Shown here one piece after another: positions 38,801-53,800 of a stretch of 64,000 nucleotides of DNA. Location of the stretch: the NCBI RefSeq assembly GCF_037126465.1, contig NC_088201.1, positions 130,448,665-130,512,664 of the forward strand, in the 5' to 3' direction. Every line of letters begins with the position of its first letter. Within the stretch, counting starts at the first letter, position 1. The notes beneath the pieces were generated by a model, which saw only the letters and a program-made list of their open reading frames with translations, made no database searches and was not told the origin of the DNA. This DNA comes from Ornithodoros turicata (lineage: Eukaryota > Arthropoda > Arachnida > Ixodida > Argasidae). The position numbers were made by a program, and so were the translations under genes.

Positions 38801-41800
38801 CGACGTTCTTTTTGCCGATCACTTGCTGTTTCCAGTAAACGACACTGCTCAAATACTTCGGTTCGTAGCGCGCGTTGTGATTACTTTTGTGCTTCATCAG
38901 TTGTTCGAGCGCATCATGTGAATGTGTGTTCTTAATGTGAATGTGTGCATGCGCATGTGTGTTTTTAATATGTGGAAATCAAGCTTTAATATCGCAATTG
39001 CAATGTGCTCCTTCAAGTCAATAAATAAAAAGTTGATTAAAATATATCTGGTAACTACTCCCCTAATTGAGAAAAAATACGGTTTCCTAGTAGCACCCCG
39101 GTCGAGTAATCGAATGACAAAAGTAAAAGCGTCCCAAGGCAACTCCCCTTTTCATGAAAATTCGTTGCAGATAAAAGGAAACACCCTGCATATATAATGG
39201 AAAATGCGATTTTACTGAGCGTACAGCGGCCACTACCTCACCCAGCTCCTCGCATACGAGTGTTATAGCATACCTATATTATACCTCATTCCATACGAAT
39301 GTTGCCAACAGTTTACCGTGAAGTTGGCCCAGGATGCATGCCTACCCCCTGTCTGCCCCTCTGTCCTGCTGTCCATTACCACCTCTCCAGTTCTGACATC
39401 TCTAGTCACAGGTGCTTCGCGAGGCTAACACGCAATGAAAGTAACCACCTCAGTCGTACACCCTTGTGATGCTCGCCGTGGAACCGACACAAGATGTGAA
39501 TATCGTACAGAGGGATGGGCCAACCGAATCCGCGGATCCTCGAATCCTAGGCAGGGATTCGAGATTCGGGAATCCGAATCCCGATGCCGAAAACGGCGAA
39601 TCGAATCTGTCGAATCCACCAACCAGGTTTGCTTGTTCCTTTCTGAAATTAGCGCTTCCGGAGTTCACTGAAAGCCTGATGGGTATAAGCCGCGGCACGC
39701 GGCATACAGCATACAGCTCCGACATTACAAGTTCAAAAGTAACATAAGTAAGTAGCCCCCCCCCCCCCCTACCCCAGCCGCCATGTTCCTACACAAACTC
39801 ACCGACGAACGAAAAACAAATGAACGAAAAGTAACATCGTCTATTTCCTAGTTAAAAAAGTCAGACACGAGAGTTTATGTACATATTTCCTGTAGTCGAT
39901 GAACAACATGTTAAATAAATTGCATTCAAGAAGTAGTATATAGGTACGTTTAATAACTGCTCTTTCATTTGTGTTTCATAAACAAAGATATCAAATTCTG
40001 CTTCAAATCACTTTTCAGTGCAAGCGTTTTTCCGCTTGGCTTTTTAAACTTTTAATAAATAATTCGAAACATTCGCGATTCGTAGTATTCGTGGATTCGC
40101 CGAACCTTCCTTGGATTCGGATTGGAAAAATTCTCGATTCGTCCCATGGATAATCTAAACAACGGGAATTAGCCGGGGCACAAACTCGTAAGCCTCAAGC
40201 GCCAAGAAATTAACGTAGTTGCTTAAGTCGTTAATCTGTGAATATATCGTTCGGTTTTCTTGCATATCCTACGACGCTGAGTAGCGCGAAATGTACTCTG
40301 CATCTACTTGTAACTTATACTGTACATGTAAGTCGCACTTAGCACTATACCTGCAACTCTAATATCAAAGTCAGTCTACAGCTCGAGACTTTCCATTCAA
40401 GGTGTCTGTGATTTTGTACACTCTCATAAACATTCGCAGCCATGCTTCGGCGCCAACGTCACCGCGTCGAGAACACGGTGTCGTCAGATTGGGGTCCGTC
40501 GATTTCCTTTGGGTTTTGAAATAAACAAAATGACACATCGGAGGTCGCCGTTTCCATCCTTTAGCGAGATCTGATTCTGCTACCTCCTATGCAACATACT
40601 GATACGAACATTACGGCACCGGATTATTACAACCCGGATCACCGGATTATTATAAACGAATACGTTATGGAAAAGGTCATCCTCCAAAACCGTATCAGGA
40701 AGAAACCAGTAGTGCGGGCAAAGGGCGCCTGGTGACGTGAGCCCAGTGTTACTTTCAGAAGCCACCCACTCTGTACTAAATTTAATCGAGGATTTTGTGT
40801 TTAGTTTTGGAGGGATGTAATTGGTACGCATGTTCCTGTCAGCCAAAAGGCGACATATATACCGTCACTTGTATTAATTTTGTGGCGGAGACCGAATAAC
40901 TTGGTAGACAAGGTGCCTTAGCAAAAAGGGGGAGTTTTGGTTTGCGAGTAGCAGTCAGGTACCTTAGGAACAGGTGCGCCTCGCACACTCCGAGAGAGGC
41001 TCGCGCGTCATGGTCTTGTAATGACTCCTGGAGAAGATCTTAGATTTGCGAGAACCTTCGCACGCGTAGGCGTTGGCCTTGCACAGTCACAGATATCCCC
41101 AGTAATTCCTGCACAAGTGGAGGAGACGGATCATGCACCCCCCCCCCCCCCCCCCACTATCCCGCCTCTCTGCAGACGGCGGCAGTGTAGCACCCCATTA
41201 AGGACAAAATGTCATACGACAAACGTGGTCAGCGTGGAAACAACCGGTGGCTGTGGAGGACGAAGCAATTCTTGAGTAGGGTTGCGGTAATGTCCGGACG
41301 GTTCCGTATTAAGTTGATCCACGCACGATGCTCCTTCCGAGCAGCGTACCGCTGTTTGGGGGAGGCAGAAAGCACGACATACAAACGGTACTATACCACC
41401 AATGACATGTACGCATCGGCGTAACGGGTTTGGTATAGAGGCCCTTACAAGACAGCTGGGATCAGATGTAAATATTTCCAAAAACTCAATGACTAACACA
41501 GTTCAAGGTACCGAACTTTGCAAGAAGGCGATAGTCGTGGCGTGGGAATTAAAATCGCGCAAACTACTCTGCTCTCCAACTACTGTTCTATACTATAACT
41601 ACTATAACTACTGTTCTATACACATACACCACCCAATATACATTTCTACCCCGTTGACATGTCCGTTTGGCTCTTGGAGGTTCTATATGTTATGTTTGTC
41701 CGTGTATGAATCTTGCCTTGTACCATTTGCCTTTCCACACGATTTTCACACCTGTGTACGTTTCACCTTTGTTATCCTCAAATGTTGAAATGATGTCTGA

Positions 41801-44800
41801 TGCATTTCCTTCCAGCTCAGAACAATCGTAGAAGACATAAGAAGCGCAATACGAAAACTTGTCGAAGGCGCGTCTTGGCTCGACGACAGCACCAGAAAGA
41901 AGGCATTGGAAAAGGTGTGTCTCCTATCTCAAATATGCTACTAATGCTTACGTGATGTTGACGCACATAACTTTATCTGTTCGTTATCTCGTACATTCAC
42001 CGTCAGATATGTTTTTGAGTACTCCTCCGCGTGCCATTGTCATATTCGTAGTCTTCTCTCTTAACTCGAATTTGACTGCTACGAAATGCTAAAGAGCGAG
42101 CAAATTCGTGCCACGGTTCGGTGAGGAAAAATACCTGAGACTGCGGGCAAAGAGAAGAAACTTCGTGCGCGTATACTTGTCTGCTCCTTGTCTCCAGTGT
42201 TTTCGTTATGAACCGAATTTGACGATGGTTACATTTCAGGTACGAGGTAGCCACATTCCATGTTGAACATAAGCTAAATTATAAGGAGTTTTGGCGAGTA
42301 ATACAGGCCTGCATATTTCTAAAAACTGAATGATTCGCAAATAACATATGCCATTTCTCATTGGTTTGGACGTGCTGAATTCAAGCATGACAACATAACC
42401 ATTCAACTAGATCCGCGGTCTTTATGGCATTGCAGATTTTCCTTACTACACTACGTAAATCGCGTAGATAATGGACATAATTTGAAGCATTACTGGAGCA
42501 TTATTATTTCTGGAAACATGACGTAGCACATTGTGTGCTATATAACTTTTTTCCAAAATTTATCGCTGTAATTAAATTTATCTAAATTGTCTCGACACTA
42601 CTGAAAATGACTTCACAAAACTTTGTTCACATTCGCTGGCTGAACGGCTTTACGCGTACACTGCGTAATCACTTGTTGCTGCAGCAAAGTAGTATGAAAG
42701 CATTTACCATTACGCTTTTTTTTTTTTTTGAAGACGCAATATTCTCGTCCCCCATGCTCGTGACTACTCGAATCTGGTATACGTTCAAATGTTTACAACG
42801 TTGGAGAGTCTGCATCGGTTTCATTTTTAGCGGTAGTGGTCTTTCGCTGACGAGGCTGTGTCGTGATCTTCAAAATCTCGAAGATTTGGCATCGAATTTC
42901 CACGATGCACCTTTGTTCAAGATTGCACCTCTATGTCGCGAAGATTAGTGCCAGTGAGTAATTTGAAGCATAATTTTCGTTTTTAGCATGCAATATTTAG
43001 TTCGGTTTAGCAGTTAATCCGAACAATTATTACACTGACTGGATGTTATGAGGTATTTGGAATTCTGCTCTTCAAACATGGCAGGTATATTAGACAACCC
43101 TTGATCTTCACGTATCTTCTCAACTATGCTATTAGCACTTCAGAAAAAAAAAAAGAAAAGAAGAAGAAAAAAAAGAAGTGGTATGGGAGTTTAACCAATG
43201 TGTACTTAACTTTTTCTTTCATTGTTCATTCGTTATTGGCCTGTAATCAACTGCAGCGCTTTAAGTAGGCAGCCTGAAGTTTGTCTTGACGACTATCGCT
43301 GTAATTTGTTTTGCGAAATCGTCAACAGTATCATATACATTTTTTTTTTCGAAGCAGTAGATACGTTTTTGTTCGTGCAGTGGCTTCTGAAGTGGGAACG
43401 AGGGGACGTTATACACCTGGTCACAACGAGCAAGAGGGTTTATTATTTTCTTGAACAGGTTGACAAGATGGTGATGAAGGTCGGCTACCCTGACTGGCTG
43501 AAAAACGACACGCACTTAGAGGAGCTGTACAAAGACGTAAGTGCTTAGAGACGAACCATTCACAATGCATGCGCCTTGCGCTTGTAGCGCCATGAAAAGA
43601 TTGTTGCGGAATTCATTCCGTTCACGCGGGAAATTCGTTTAATCTGAAAAATCCAAGTCTTCATAACGCACACCGGTTGTGAGTTTCTCACACTAAACCA
43701 TAGGTGTGCTTCTTTCTGTTCTGTTACTCAGATCTAGCTCTCTCGTATAATGCCGCGCCGTGCGAGGGTTACGTGAGTTTACTTTGGGTATTTTCCAAGA
43801 TTTAACTTATGGGCACATCTCCAATGTGAGGTCGTTGATAAGCGGAATTACATCGTAAGTGCATAGTAAAAGGTCGAAATCCAATTTTCATGTGTATCAG
43901 ACATATTTGTGATACATAAAGAACGGTCAAAAAGCAACCGAGCTCTTAACATCGCAACAGAGCCCGACTGCGGGGACGAGAAGAAAAACGCACAGCAACA
44001 ATGTACGAAACACAGTTGAGAAGTAATACGTGCTACAAACAAAATATTTACAAAAGCATGCCGAGGACGCGAGGCATCCCAGTGACTTCCTTGCATCAAT
44101 AAAGACATAGTCATTTGTCTGAGACGGGTAAACGTATTTCTGTGTGAGCAACAACCTGCGTGATCGTACCTCAATTTAACTCTATCGCCTCTTGCTGACC
44201 TTATCTATATAGATTGGATGGGTGGACCCGAATACGCCGTACTCCATGATCCGTGCCAGATACCTGAACAACAAAGCAGTACATCACCTGAAGAATATAC
44301 GTAGGGCTTTCAACAGGACAGAAGGGTATGTCCATAGTTGTTCTTTGTTTATAAAGATTAATTACAACGTACGTCCATTTTTCATTAAAACGCAACATGC
44401 TTTCAAAATCTGAACATTTTCAGACGATTGACACAACAGCGATGACTAAAGCTCACTTGTAGTACGCGCGACAGCCCTACGACCTTCACATAGTCCAGTA
44501 TGCCCCGGTGCCGTTCTTCTTCTTCTTCTACTTCTTTTTTTATCATGCGCACCAACATTACTAGATTACTGACACTTATCAAAACTGCGCCCCATGTCCC
44601 CTTTCCACGGCGGGCCGCTTGCCCGGTGTCCCTGGTACAGGAGCGCTAGATTCATCGCGTTTTCGTCTGTTTTCTCTTGTGCGCTGCTTTAAGGTAGGGC
44701 TCTGGCGCCATTGTTTCATTGTTTCGAGTACTGGCTGGAAAAGATTCGGACTCATCTAGGGCTGCGAAAATTCGGTGGGAAAGTCAATGGCTCGATGATG

Positions 44801-47800
44801 TGTTTTCAAGCTGTTTTCTGTGGTGTGCTCTTTCATCAAAATGACATACCAAAAGAATGTGTACAAAACATTCATAGCGTTTTGGCTGTCATACCGCCCG
44901 ACGAACCGGCCGTCGAGGCCGATGCAGCTCCTGTCTTTCTGAATTGCCTCCTTTGAAGGTAGGTAATGAAACACGTGTGCTCTGCATTATGAACAGGAAC
45001 TGGAGCTACGATTCACAGACCAATATAGACAACGCTCCGCTAACAAGAGGATTTACTTGCACTCTACATATACTTAACGTAGAGAAAAACACGAAAGGCG
45101 CGCCTGAAAAACACTTCAACAACTTTTAGTGAATAGCAGATAGCCCCCTATTGTGTGATACCAGTCCAGGGGCGATATTTCTTTCTGAGCAAGCGAGAAC
45201 GACGACTGACTAACGCCTTTAAGCGTGGCCTGTATATGAATTAGATATGTCCTCGGATATTTCTCTTTCCGTTCTACCAGCAAAATAGCCCCTGATAATG
45301 GTGTGATCGGACACGGGAGCACATCCGCAACGTAGCGAGTGCAACTGTTAGACGACGGGATAGAGTTCCTCTTGGTGTTCACGTCGTGCCCCCTAAGCCT
45401 GTCGTTTACGCACCTTCACGTTTGACCCACTTATCTCCTACCGCAAGAGAGCTTTATCTTGTAGAGCACGCGTTTAGTGCACGGCAGGAAGAGTTCGTAT
45501 GAGCTGTAGCACAGATCACCTGGTTAGGTCTACTGTTACGGGAAGGAAGGACGGCGACATTAAAAGTACTTTTAGAAGCAACTAGAACTCAATGTCTTAC
45601 GGCAAACTCCTTAGACCGATGGGAGAGCCGATGTACACACGGGATAACTAGTGGGTCCTTCGTTTGATGCTTCCATGGACCATTAAAAGTACTTTTAGAA
45701 GTAACTGGAACTCAATGTCTTGCGGCAAACTCCTTAGACCGATGGGAGAGCCGATGTACACATGGGATAACTAGTGGATCCTTCGTTTGATGCTTCCATG
45801 GACCTGCTGCCGTTTCTTTAGTTCCCTTAATTCCCTTCTTAAAAGGGGGCTAATACGGGTCCTTGTAACGCCCGCTGCTTGTAGTCTCTCCAATTGTAGA
45901 CGTGCGCCGAAGTGTATTCTGTGGTAACAGGACTTGCCCAGTGCGTCCTTAAGAGACTATACCAGTCGGTGAGCAACTGCGATTCACGATTTTCCAGATT
46001 CTAGATGGCGCCACGCTCGCCGTCCTTATCACGCCGTTCGCCTCCGACTCCGAAATAATCCGCATTGTGCATGGTTGACGTGGCTAGTTTAAGCGGCCCG
46101 CACCCTCTGCGCTGTTTTCCAAGATTTAAAGTGTCGGACTTCGACACGAAAGGTCCGCAGTTCGATTAGAAACATTCACGTTTTTTGGCTTGTCTCCTAT
46201 TGTTATATGAATACTTTGTTATTTTTATTTTGTTGTAATATATGTATGCTATAGTTATTGTTTTCACAAGTCATCTGCGTCTGTACTGAGTGATTATAGA
46301 AGTTTTAGTTGTTCTTCGTATTGGTTTACTAGTGCATACTTAGTGTATGCCGACCGTACAAGTGTGATCGGATAGTACGGATGGCAATATGGGCAGTACA
46401 CACACAGACGGTATTATAAACGAATGTTGCCAGCAGTGAGTCTGAGCACAAGGAGATTGCCAATTAAGAAATCAGGAAATGACCAAGGAAAGGTAACTTC
46501 ATATGCTATCAAAGGTCGCCCGAGATGTCGGTATCTCGAGGCTCAACTGGGTGTACCAGCGGCTGTAAATTAGGCTATAAACACACAGCGCTCACAATGC
46601 CAGTCAGGAAAATCTAGTGCTCGAAACAGTATTCCCCAATTTTCTCTTTGCTTTTTTTTCTGCACTCGCTTACATGCAATTCAGCTTGATAATAACACTG
46701 TTATTCATGCAAATATGACATTTCTGGTAAGTAAGCATTATCAAATATTTGAATTGATCTACAAGGCGTTGGTGCAAAATACTTTTCAAAATTTTTGTCG
46801 CAGAATTGACTTCCTATTATTGCCCGGAAATACTCCTTCCATCCATGTTTCCTCTTCTTTTCCTTTCACATAACAACGGCTTAGAAAAATGATGTCAGTC
46901 GAAGACCCCCAGTGACAGGGGACTCCCTTTCTTGTCGCCTTGGTGTGCTAGATTGCAAAACCGTACGAAGAAGGTGAAGGGCGATAAAGGCTTCTGATCG
47001 ACACACAGGAAACAGTACAATGTAGCAAGCCATCGACTCTGGCTGACTTCACTCAACCCATATGAAGAAGAAGAACCAACCAAGGAAAATATGGAAAGGT
47101 CGAGCGGCGAGGCCTCGCAGCGGGAGTCGCGATATTCCCAACATAGACTTTATTTTCTTTCTGGACGCCAAGAGGAACGATTCGACAAGAAATAAAAGGG
47201 CACAGAGTAGATGTTTCTTACTCATGTTTGTATTGTTATCAATTACTTTTCTTCAAATAACAGCTTAGGATTTCGGAATATCCAGTTATAATGTGATGAG
47301 GATGACGCGACGGACTCAGGACGGTGGGCTGTCAAAAACAAGCCTAAACTAACCTAACCTCTGAAAACTAACCTAGGACCCGGTTCTAACCTAGGTTCCC
47401 ACAGGTGACGATTTCTCTGGAGACGGTTTTTCCGTATCCCGGGAATTACAGGAGCGCCGTTGTGAACAGCTCAGGAAACGGATCATAGCCGATCAAGTGC
47501 TATCACTTTATTTGTTTAAATTGGGAGACGGTATTTTTTAAATTAACATTCGTGCTAATGCATAGTAAAACCATTGAACAACAAACATAAATGCGGTTAC
47601 ACCCGCTGCACCGCTTGGATTGTGCCGATCACATCATTTCTTTCTTTACCTCTCTCGCAAAGCTGAACACAGACAACGCGGCAAGATTAGGAAGCGGTTC
47701 TCCAACGACAAATCAATCTTGACTATGATACGAGGTAATTTATCACTGGGGATTTTCCAAGGTCCTGCTACCTTCTACGTATTTCTGGCAGATATGTTGG

Positions 47801-50800
47801 AAAAATGGTAGCCGCGTTCTTTTATAAAGGGGAGTACTCCAGAATACTGAGCGCAATGGAGACACATTACCTTCTGTATTCGTAACAATGAAATGAAACG
47901 CATATGACAACTACCCTGAGGCTCTGACTTCACGCTCGCTGAACGTGGGTATTGTCGGATGTAGTTCCCAACTCAACTGGAATACTAGTTCATACATGGT
48001 TCTTTTTTGTTGTTGGTGGTGGTCAGACAATGATGTTGTAGTGGTTCTCTGATACTTTCTATGTTGATGAACCGTATTTTCAGCAGAAGCGGAGTTGTAA
48101 GGGCAATGAAATAACTGAATTAGTGGGTGTAGACCTTTTATAACCCGTAAATATCGGCACAGAAAAAGATGTAAGGACAACTGTAACACCTGTGTCTGAC
48201 CGACAGTGGAGAAATACTAGCATATCCAGCGAACGATATCGCTAGCGAACTAATGCAGCAAACTATATTCATTTTGTGTTTCTCTTTGAATGGAATGTAG
48301 ATTTCATTATTCATTAACACATGAAAAAAAAAAAAGAACCCTATGTCTCCCAATTTCAACAAATCCGCAAAGCGAACGATAACACTCTGTCGGCTGTGAT
48401 GTGCTTCATCGGCTATCTAGATTTCAATTCTTGCTTGCACCTATATTTCAGGCGCTTTTAGTGCACAATTATCGGCACTTTACCCACAACACACTTTCTT
48501 TTCGTAGTAAACTTGTTGTAGATTATTGTTTTTCATCTTCGCTGGCTAGTCCATTAGCGCGCACCGAATGTTATGCATTCCAGTTATTTGATTTCTAATA
48601 CAATAGCCACAAAACTTTTTTCACAATCTAGACCATCCCATTCAGTGGTCATTCACTGGAGTGCTCACCCTGTGTCTCTTTGCCCTTTCCATATTCAGCC
48701 TTCTTATTTTCGGCCTACTGACAGTTCGGCGTTATGATTTTTCGGTCTTTTGGCTTTTGGCCTTTTGATAGGCTCAATACTTACACTAAATCAGCCTAAA
48801 TAAATGTATTGCATTTAGCAATAGCTATTCAGAAAAAAGGGAATAAAAAGGAGAAGAAGGAAGCTCCTGAAAGACCTTGCACTCCGTCTTTATGTATAAA
48901 TGAACAAGATAAAATGAAAGGAACTTGACGCGGGAGGAGGTCCCGGAGCACAAATTCCGTCTCATAATGCGCTGATTATTACCCGGAAACTTCAGTACTA
49001 TATTTTTACACACTCCTTGGCTTTCACAGGGTACTTCACATTACACCAGACCTTTCGTTCAGCGTTGAGTCACTAGTTCAACAGAGAATCCCCAGTGACC
49101 TCAAGCTTTTCCCTATCTTCGTCATAAGGCCTCCCTTTATTTGCGGTTCAAAGACAGACGGGTACAGGTTTTGGGTCATCCAACGGGCAACCGGCATGGA
49201 GTGTCAAATGATTGAAAATACAGGGAACCGGTATCGAAAAATTAGGCGTATGGAAAAATTGGGCGTATCTCAAAATAAAGTGCTCGACGTCCCCGTTGAA
49301 AAATAAACTACTGTAAATAAATGTTATCTGGAAACACCGAACTTTTACTAACCTAATAATCAACGAACTAACGTGCTGTTTAGGGGTGCGAATATTCGAA
49401 ATATTCGATATTCGCACCGAATAACGGTACCGCGCTATTCGTATTCGAACCGAATAACATTTAATCGAATACTCGAATATATTCGAAATTCCGCAAGCTG
49501 GCTTCAACTCATGCCTCTGAGCGTTTGGTGAAGCCTACTTTACAATTCTGCGCCTCAAATATATTTTGCAAGGTGGCTTCACCTCATGCTTCTGAGTGTT
49601 AGGTGAAGCTTACTTTACAATTTTGTGCGTGCGAACTTGACGATATCCTGCAAGTTGGCTTCGCCTCATGTCTCCGAGCATCAGGGGAAGCCTAGTTTAC
49701 ACTTCTGCCAGTGCCGCGGGGTTGCAGGCATGGTTTAAAAGTGCGATTTGAAGGATCACTGAACATTGCCACTTTTGAGAAATATCTTAGCAAATGTTGG
49801 CAGGGATGTTTAAGCTAGTTTAATAATTAAACTTTAATTATTTTGAGCCTTGGGTGGACCAGCTATGACGCCATAGAAAGAGGGATTTAGTCACACAGCC
49901 AGCTACTTTATGTCTGGAATTACAGTTTTCAGGACAATTCTAGCATAAACGTATTCATCAATGAAATATGTGTCTATATAGTTCGCAGTCAGTCTCACAA
50001 ACCACAACTGAGCACCACGTTTCAATGCAAGCTTTTGCTTACTACTCAGCAATAAGCACACATTTTTGTGTGGTATTCGACATTACTCGATTCGCTACTA
50101 TTCGAAGATTCTACTATTCGATTCGTATTCGATTCGAACCCAAAAATCACTATTCGCACAGCCCTAGTGCTGTTCCGTCGCGTCCGCCTCGCTAAGCCCA
50201 AGCCTACAAATATGTGGATTTCGTTCGCTAAAATGACTTGGACAGACATCGAAATTTGTTGAGTTTGTGTGGTAAATAGTGATGTCGGACTTTTAACCAC
50301 GGCAGTTCATCTTACGAAGCAATCGAACGCTGTCCTTGGTTTTCCTTGTTTCGCGAACGTGAATTTGGGTTCCGGAAAAGACGGTTCCTCATTGCGTGGG
50401 CGGCAATAATTGTGCAGCGGTCGCTTGATCGATTTTTCTTATTGGTTCACGTGGAGCGTTGATGAAAGAAAACGAAAAAAAAAAAAAAGCAAAAATAAAT
50501 CAATCACTAAAAGAAAGAAAGAGAAAAACAAAGAAGGCTGAAGTTCTAAATGCCGTTATCCTGAGGAACATTTGTCTGTGTGCAATCCGCTCGTACGCTG
50601 TTTCAACATTACGAACATTACACAGGGCAGTCCTGTTGAACGTTACTGGAATGTTGGCCTTCCACTAACCATATACAAGAGATTCTCGTTAGCCTTTAGC
50701 CTTATGAGACAGTTGACTGAGTCAGCACAAACCCGAAACGGCAAAATCGGGCAAATTGACGTTTCACGTGAAGCTAATACACCCATCTCACTTCTCTATG

Positions 50801-53800
50801 CGCGCACCAAAAAAAGAAGACTGTTGTTGGTCTCTGTTGGTCGCTTTATATTACGCGGGCCGCGACAATGCTGTTTCAGACGATAATTCCTTTACGAGCA
50901 GCTAAGTAAGCTTTTGTTCTGGTCTCCAAGGCAATGCCCTAAATCAGCGGTCCATGCAAGTAAAGAGGAGACAGGAACAAGCCGTACGGTGCGCACGCGC
51001 AAGCCTAATCGGCGGAAGGATACGGTCAGTTTTGCTTTCGTGTCACCAGATGGCAACACAGAATGACGTGTTTCAGACGTGTTTCGCTGGGCTTCGGTCG
51101 GTGTTTACGCGTACTCACATTTCATGCTTTTTTATAAAAAGTAAAAGTGGTAGACATATAAATTTGGTGTCTATCGATTACTGAAATATTTCGAGAGAAA
51201 GTAAAGGGAAAGTTTTTTTCGAAATGGCTATAGAAGTTTAATAAAAACCTGTTCAAAGAGGGAGGAGAAAACGTGTATTATTTTTTTCAGATTCCTGACG
51301 TCGCCGTAAAATACGACATGTATCAGAAATCTAATGACGTTATACCCTTCATCTCGTCTTCCTCTTTATGGCGAAACCATCCGCGTCAAAATCTGCGTGG
51401 TGGTTACAGAGAAAAAGCATAAAATTTGTTCCATAGGAAATACATTGGGACGGAGAGCTGGTATGCCCTCTTAATGCACGATAAAGCCAGTCCGCAGTAC
51501 GAGGTTGAAGTGCTTGGTGCTGAACGGAAGGAGAGGCTTCTGGGTTTGTTGTCTGAACTCCTAAAATATGCATATGTGACGGGGTGCAGACTTAATCTTA
51601 AGTTAAGGAACTGGATTTCACCCTCCGCGGGAAGCTCAGCTGTGAAATACAAGCCCTGGAAACGGTCGCTAAAGGTTCCTGTTGTAACGGACCCTCATAC
51701 TGTATTAAGTATAATCGTCCACACATGTGAACTCTTTTTTCAGCTCCAATGTGGGGGAGGCTTCCACTAAAAGTACTGTTCGTTTGGGATAGGAAATTGT
51801 GCGATAAAACCGGCGCACGCAGCAACCTATGCAGACTGATTCTCTCTGGATAAACACTCCCCTATCGTTAAAGCAGAGAACAGTATACCCTAAGTACAGA
51901 CGAAGAAGACCAACGGACTCCTCACTGCACAAACCACAATTACTCTCAAATTGCACCAACCCGAACAATTGTGGTGTATGCAGTGAGCACGTCGTGAACC
52001 TTGTTCGTCTGTACCTGCGGTCTTCTGTATACAATTGGTTGCAAACTTCATTGGCGTAGCGTGTGTCTCGGAAGATTCATGTTGTCATGCATTTCTCAGA
52101 ATATATTGTGAATAATTTGCTGCGAATTTGTTCTTTGTCACTCTAGTAAGTGGGCGGATATAGAGGTTCATTTACAAGTGGTCACTGTAGCTGTGACCCC
52201 TAAGTGCAAAGTGTAATGACAATAATTTACATGCCTCAGTGTTTAGCGCCGCTCTGCACACCTAGGCACACTTTCAGGCTTTCAGCTAATTCTATTGATT
52301 TTACAGACATTGAACGTGAATGCCTTTTGTTCAAATCTTTTCGCAGGTACCTTGTTTCCCTGCTGGAATTTAATGCTGTCAATGTGCCCTTCGAAAATTC
52401 AATAGGTAAGAATCATTTCGCTTTCTGCTGCACTCTTTTGAAGCTGGTATGGCTTCGATGTGCGTTCTACTTCCGTTATTTAGCAGCTGTTTATGTTCTG
52501 CTGCCACCGAAGTCTGCGTTTCTAACAGAATATTCAGATACAGTGAAAGAAACGCTAGGTTCACTTGGGTTCATATATCGGTCGTGCATTATCAAAAGGC
52601 CCCACTCTTCACCTATTTTCGTTCCTTCGCGACAATGAATCGTATGCGAATGACATGTTACGTCGTTGCGTTTCAGACTTGGGTGACAAGCTGTGCGGCG
52701 GTTGGGTACAATCTGTCAAGAAGAAGTACATTGACCTTAGCACATCGTACACAGCCATACATAATATGTGCGACGAAGGCATACCTTGAGCTTGAGGGAA
52801 CGATAACACACGAAGAAGTAGACAAGACGTTATAGACGATAAGTGTGTTATCGTTCCCTCAAGCTCAAGGTATGCCTTCGTCGAACCTTCACCAGCTCGC
52901 TTGCCTACTCACCCTTATTTCACATAATATCTCCCAACAAAACATGTGGACATGTCAACATAAGTGCCCGTATTCACCAGCCGACATGAACCGTTGGTTT
53001 AGTGACGGCGGGTTTAAAATCGATCACTTGATCTCTGGACGTGAGAGCGGCCCAGAAGGGTTGACCACAACGCGTGCGCATTATTCGCATTGTCACGAGA
53101 CGGTTGAGGGGAGGGAGAAAGTAGCATACGGCTGAACAACTGTGAAAAGGAAGGCTCCCGTTTGGTTTTGTGATTATGAGGTTGTTATCGGAAGAAGAGT
53201 TCGGGCGGCCTGGCGCTGTTGTGTGCTGCCCAATGTCGGTAATCGGCGGTAAGGCCTTCCTCTGTATTTGTTAATGAAGAGCTCAGCGACATGTGGATGA
53301 TATGGTCGCTAACACAGTGTACAAAGAGAACGTTTGCCATGGTACTTGAAACGCAGCAGTACGTATCCTCGTGATCATTGGGCTTTTGCCAGTGTTTGGT
53401 CGTCTATTGTGTGTCTGCATTGACCATCGCTTTTTTATCATCTGTTGTGCGACCTGTGTGGTGAACTGCGACGATCAAAATGGCCTCTAGATTGCTGGGG
53501 CATTCCAGCGGCGTGTTTTATACGCTTTCGAACCTGATGTCATGTTTGTAACGTGTGTGCAAGCCCCTGATCACGGTTGGCTATGCAAACAGAAGGAACA
53601 TTGACGCAAGGGTGGCCTTATCCTGCATTGGACTGCCGCATGCATAACTTTTACGGTGTTATATTTTTAAGAATTCGACGTGGTACTTTGCAATGTGTCA
53701 CAAATCCGCAGCGCATTAAAGCATCGCTTGGTTGGCTGCGTTCCTTTGGGAGCACGACTCATGCGGACGACCTAGACACTCAAGGTGCTGTCTTGTTTAC

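Noticed and set aside
46080..46180. tRNA gene
   Set aside because: Only the anticodon-to-T-arm part resembles a tRNA. No acceptor stem pairing could be made.
51290..51480. An extra M13 exon after TTTTTTTCAG at 51290
   Set aside because: The encoded sequence does not match the family, and exons e and f already join in phase with no gap in the protein.
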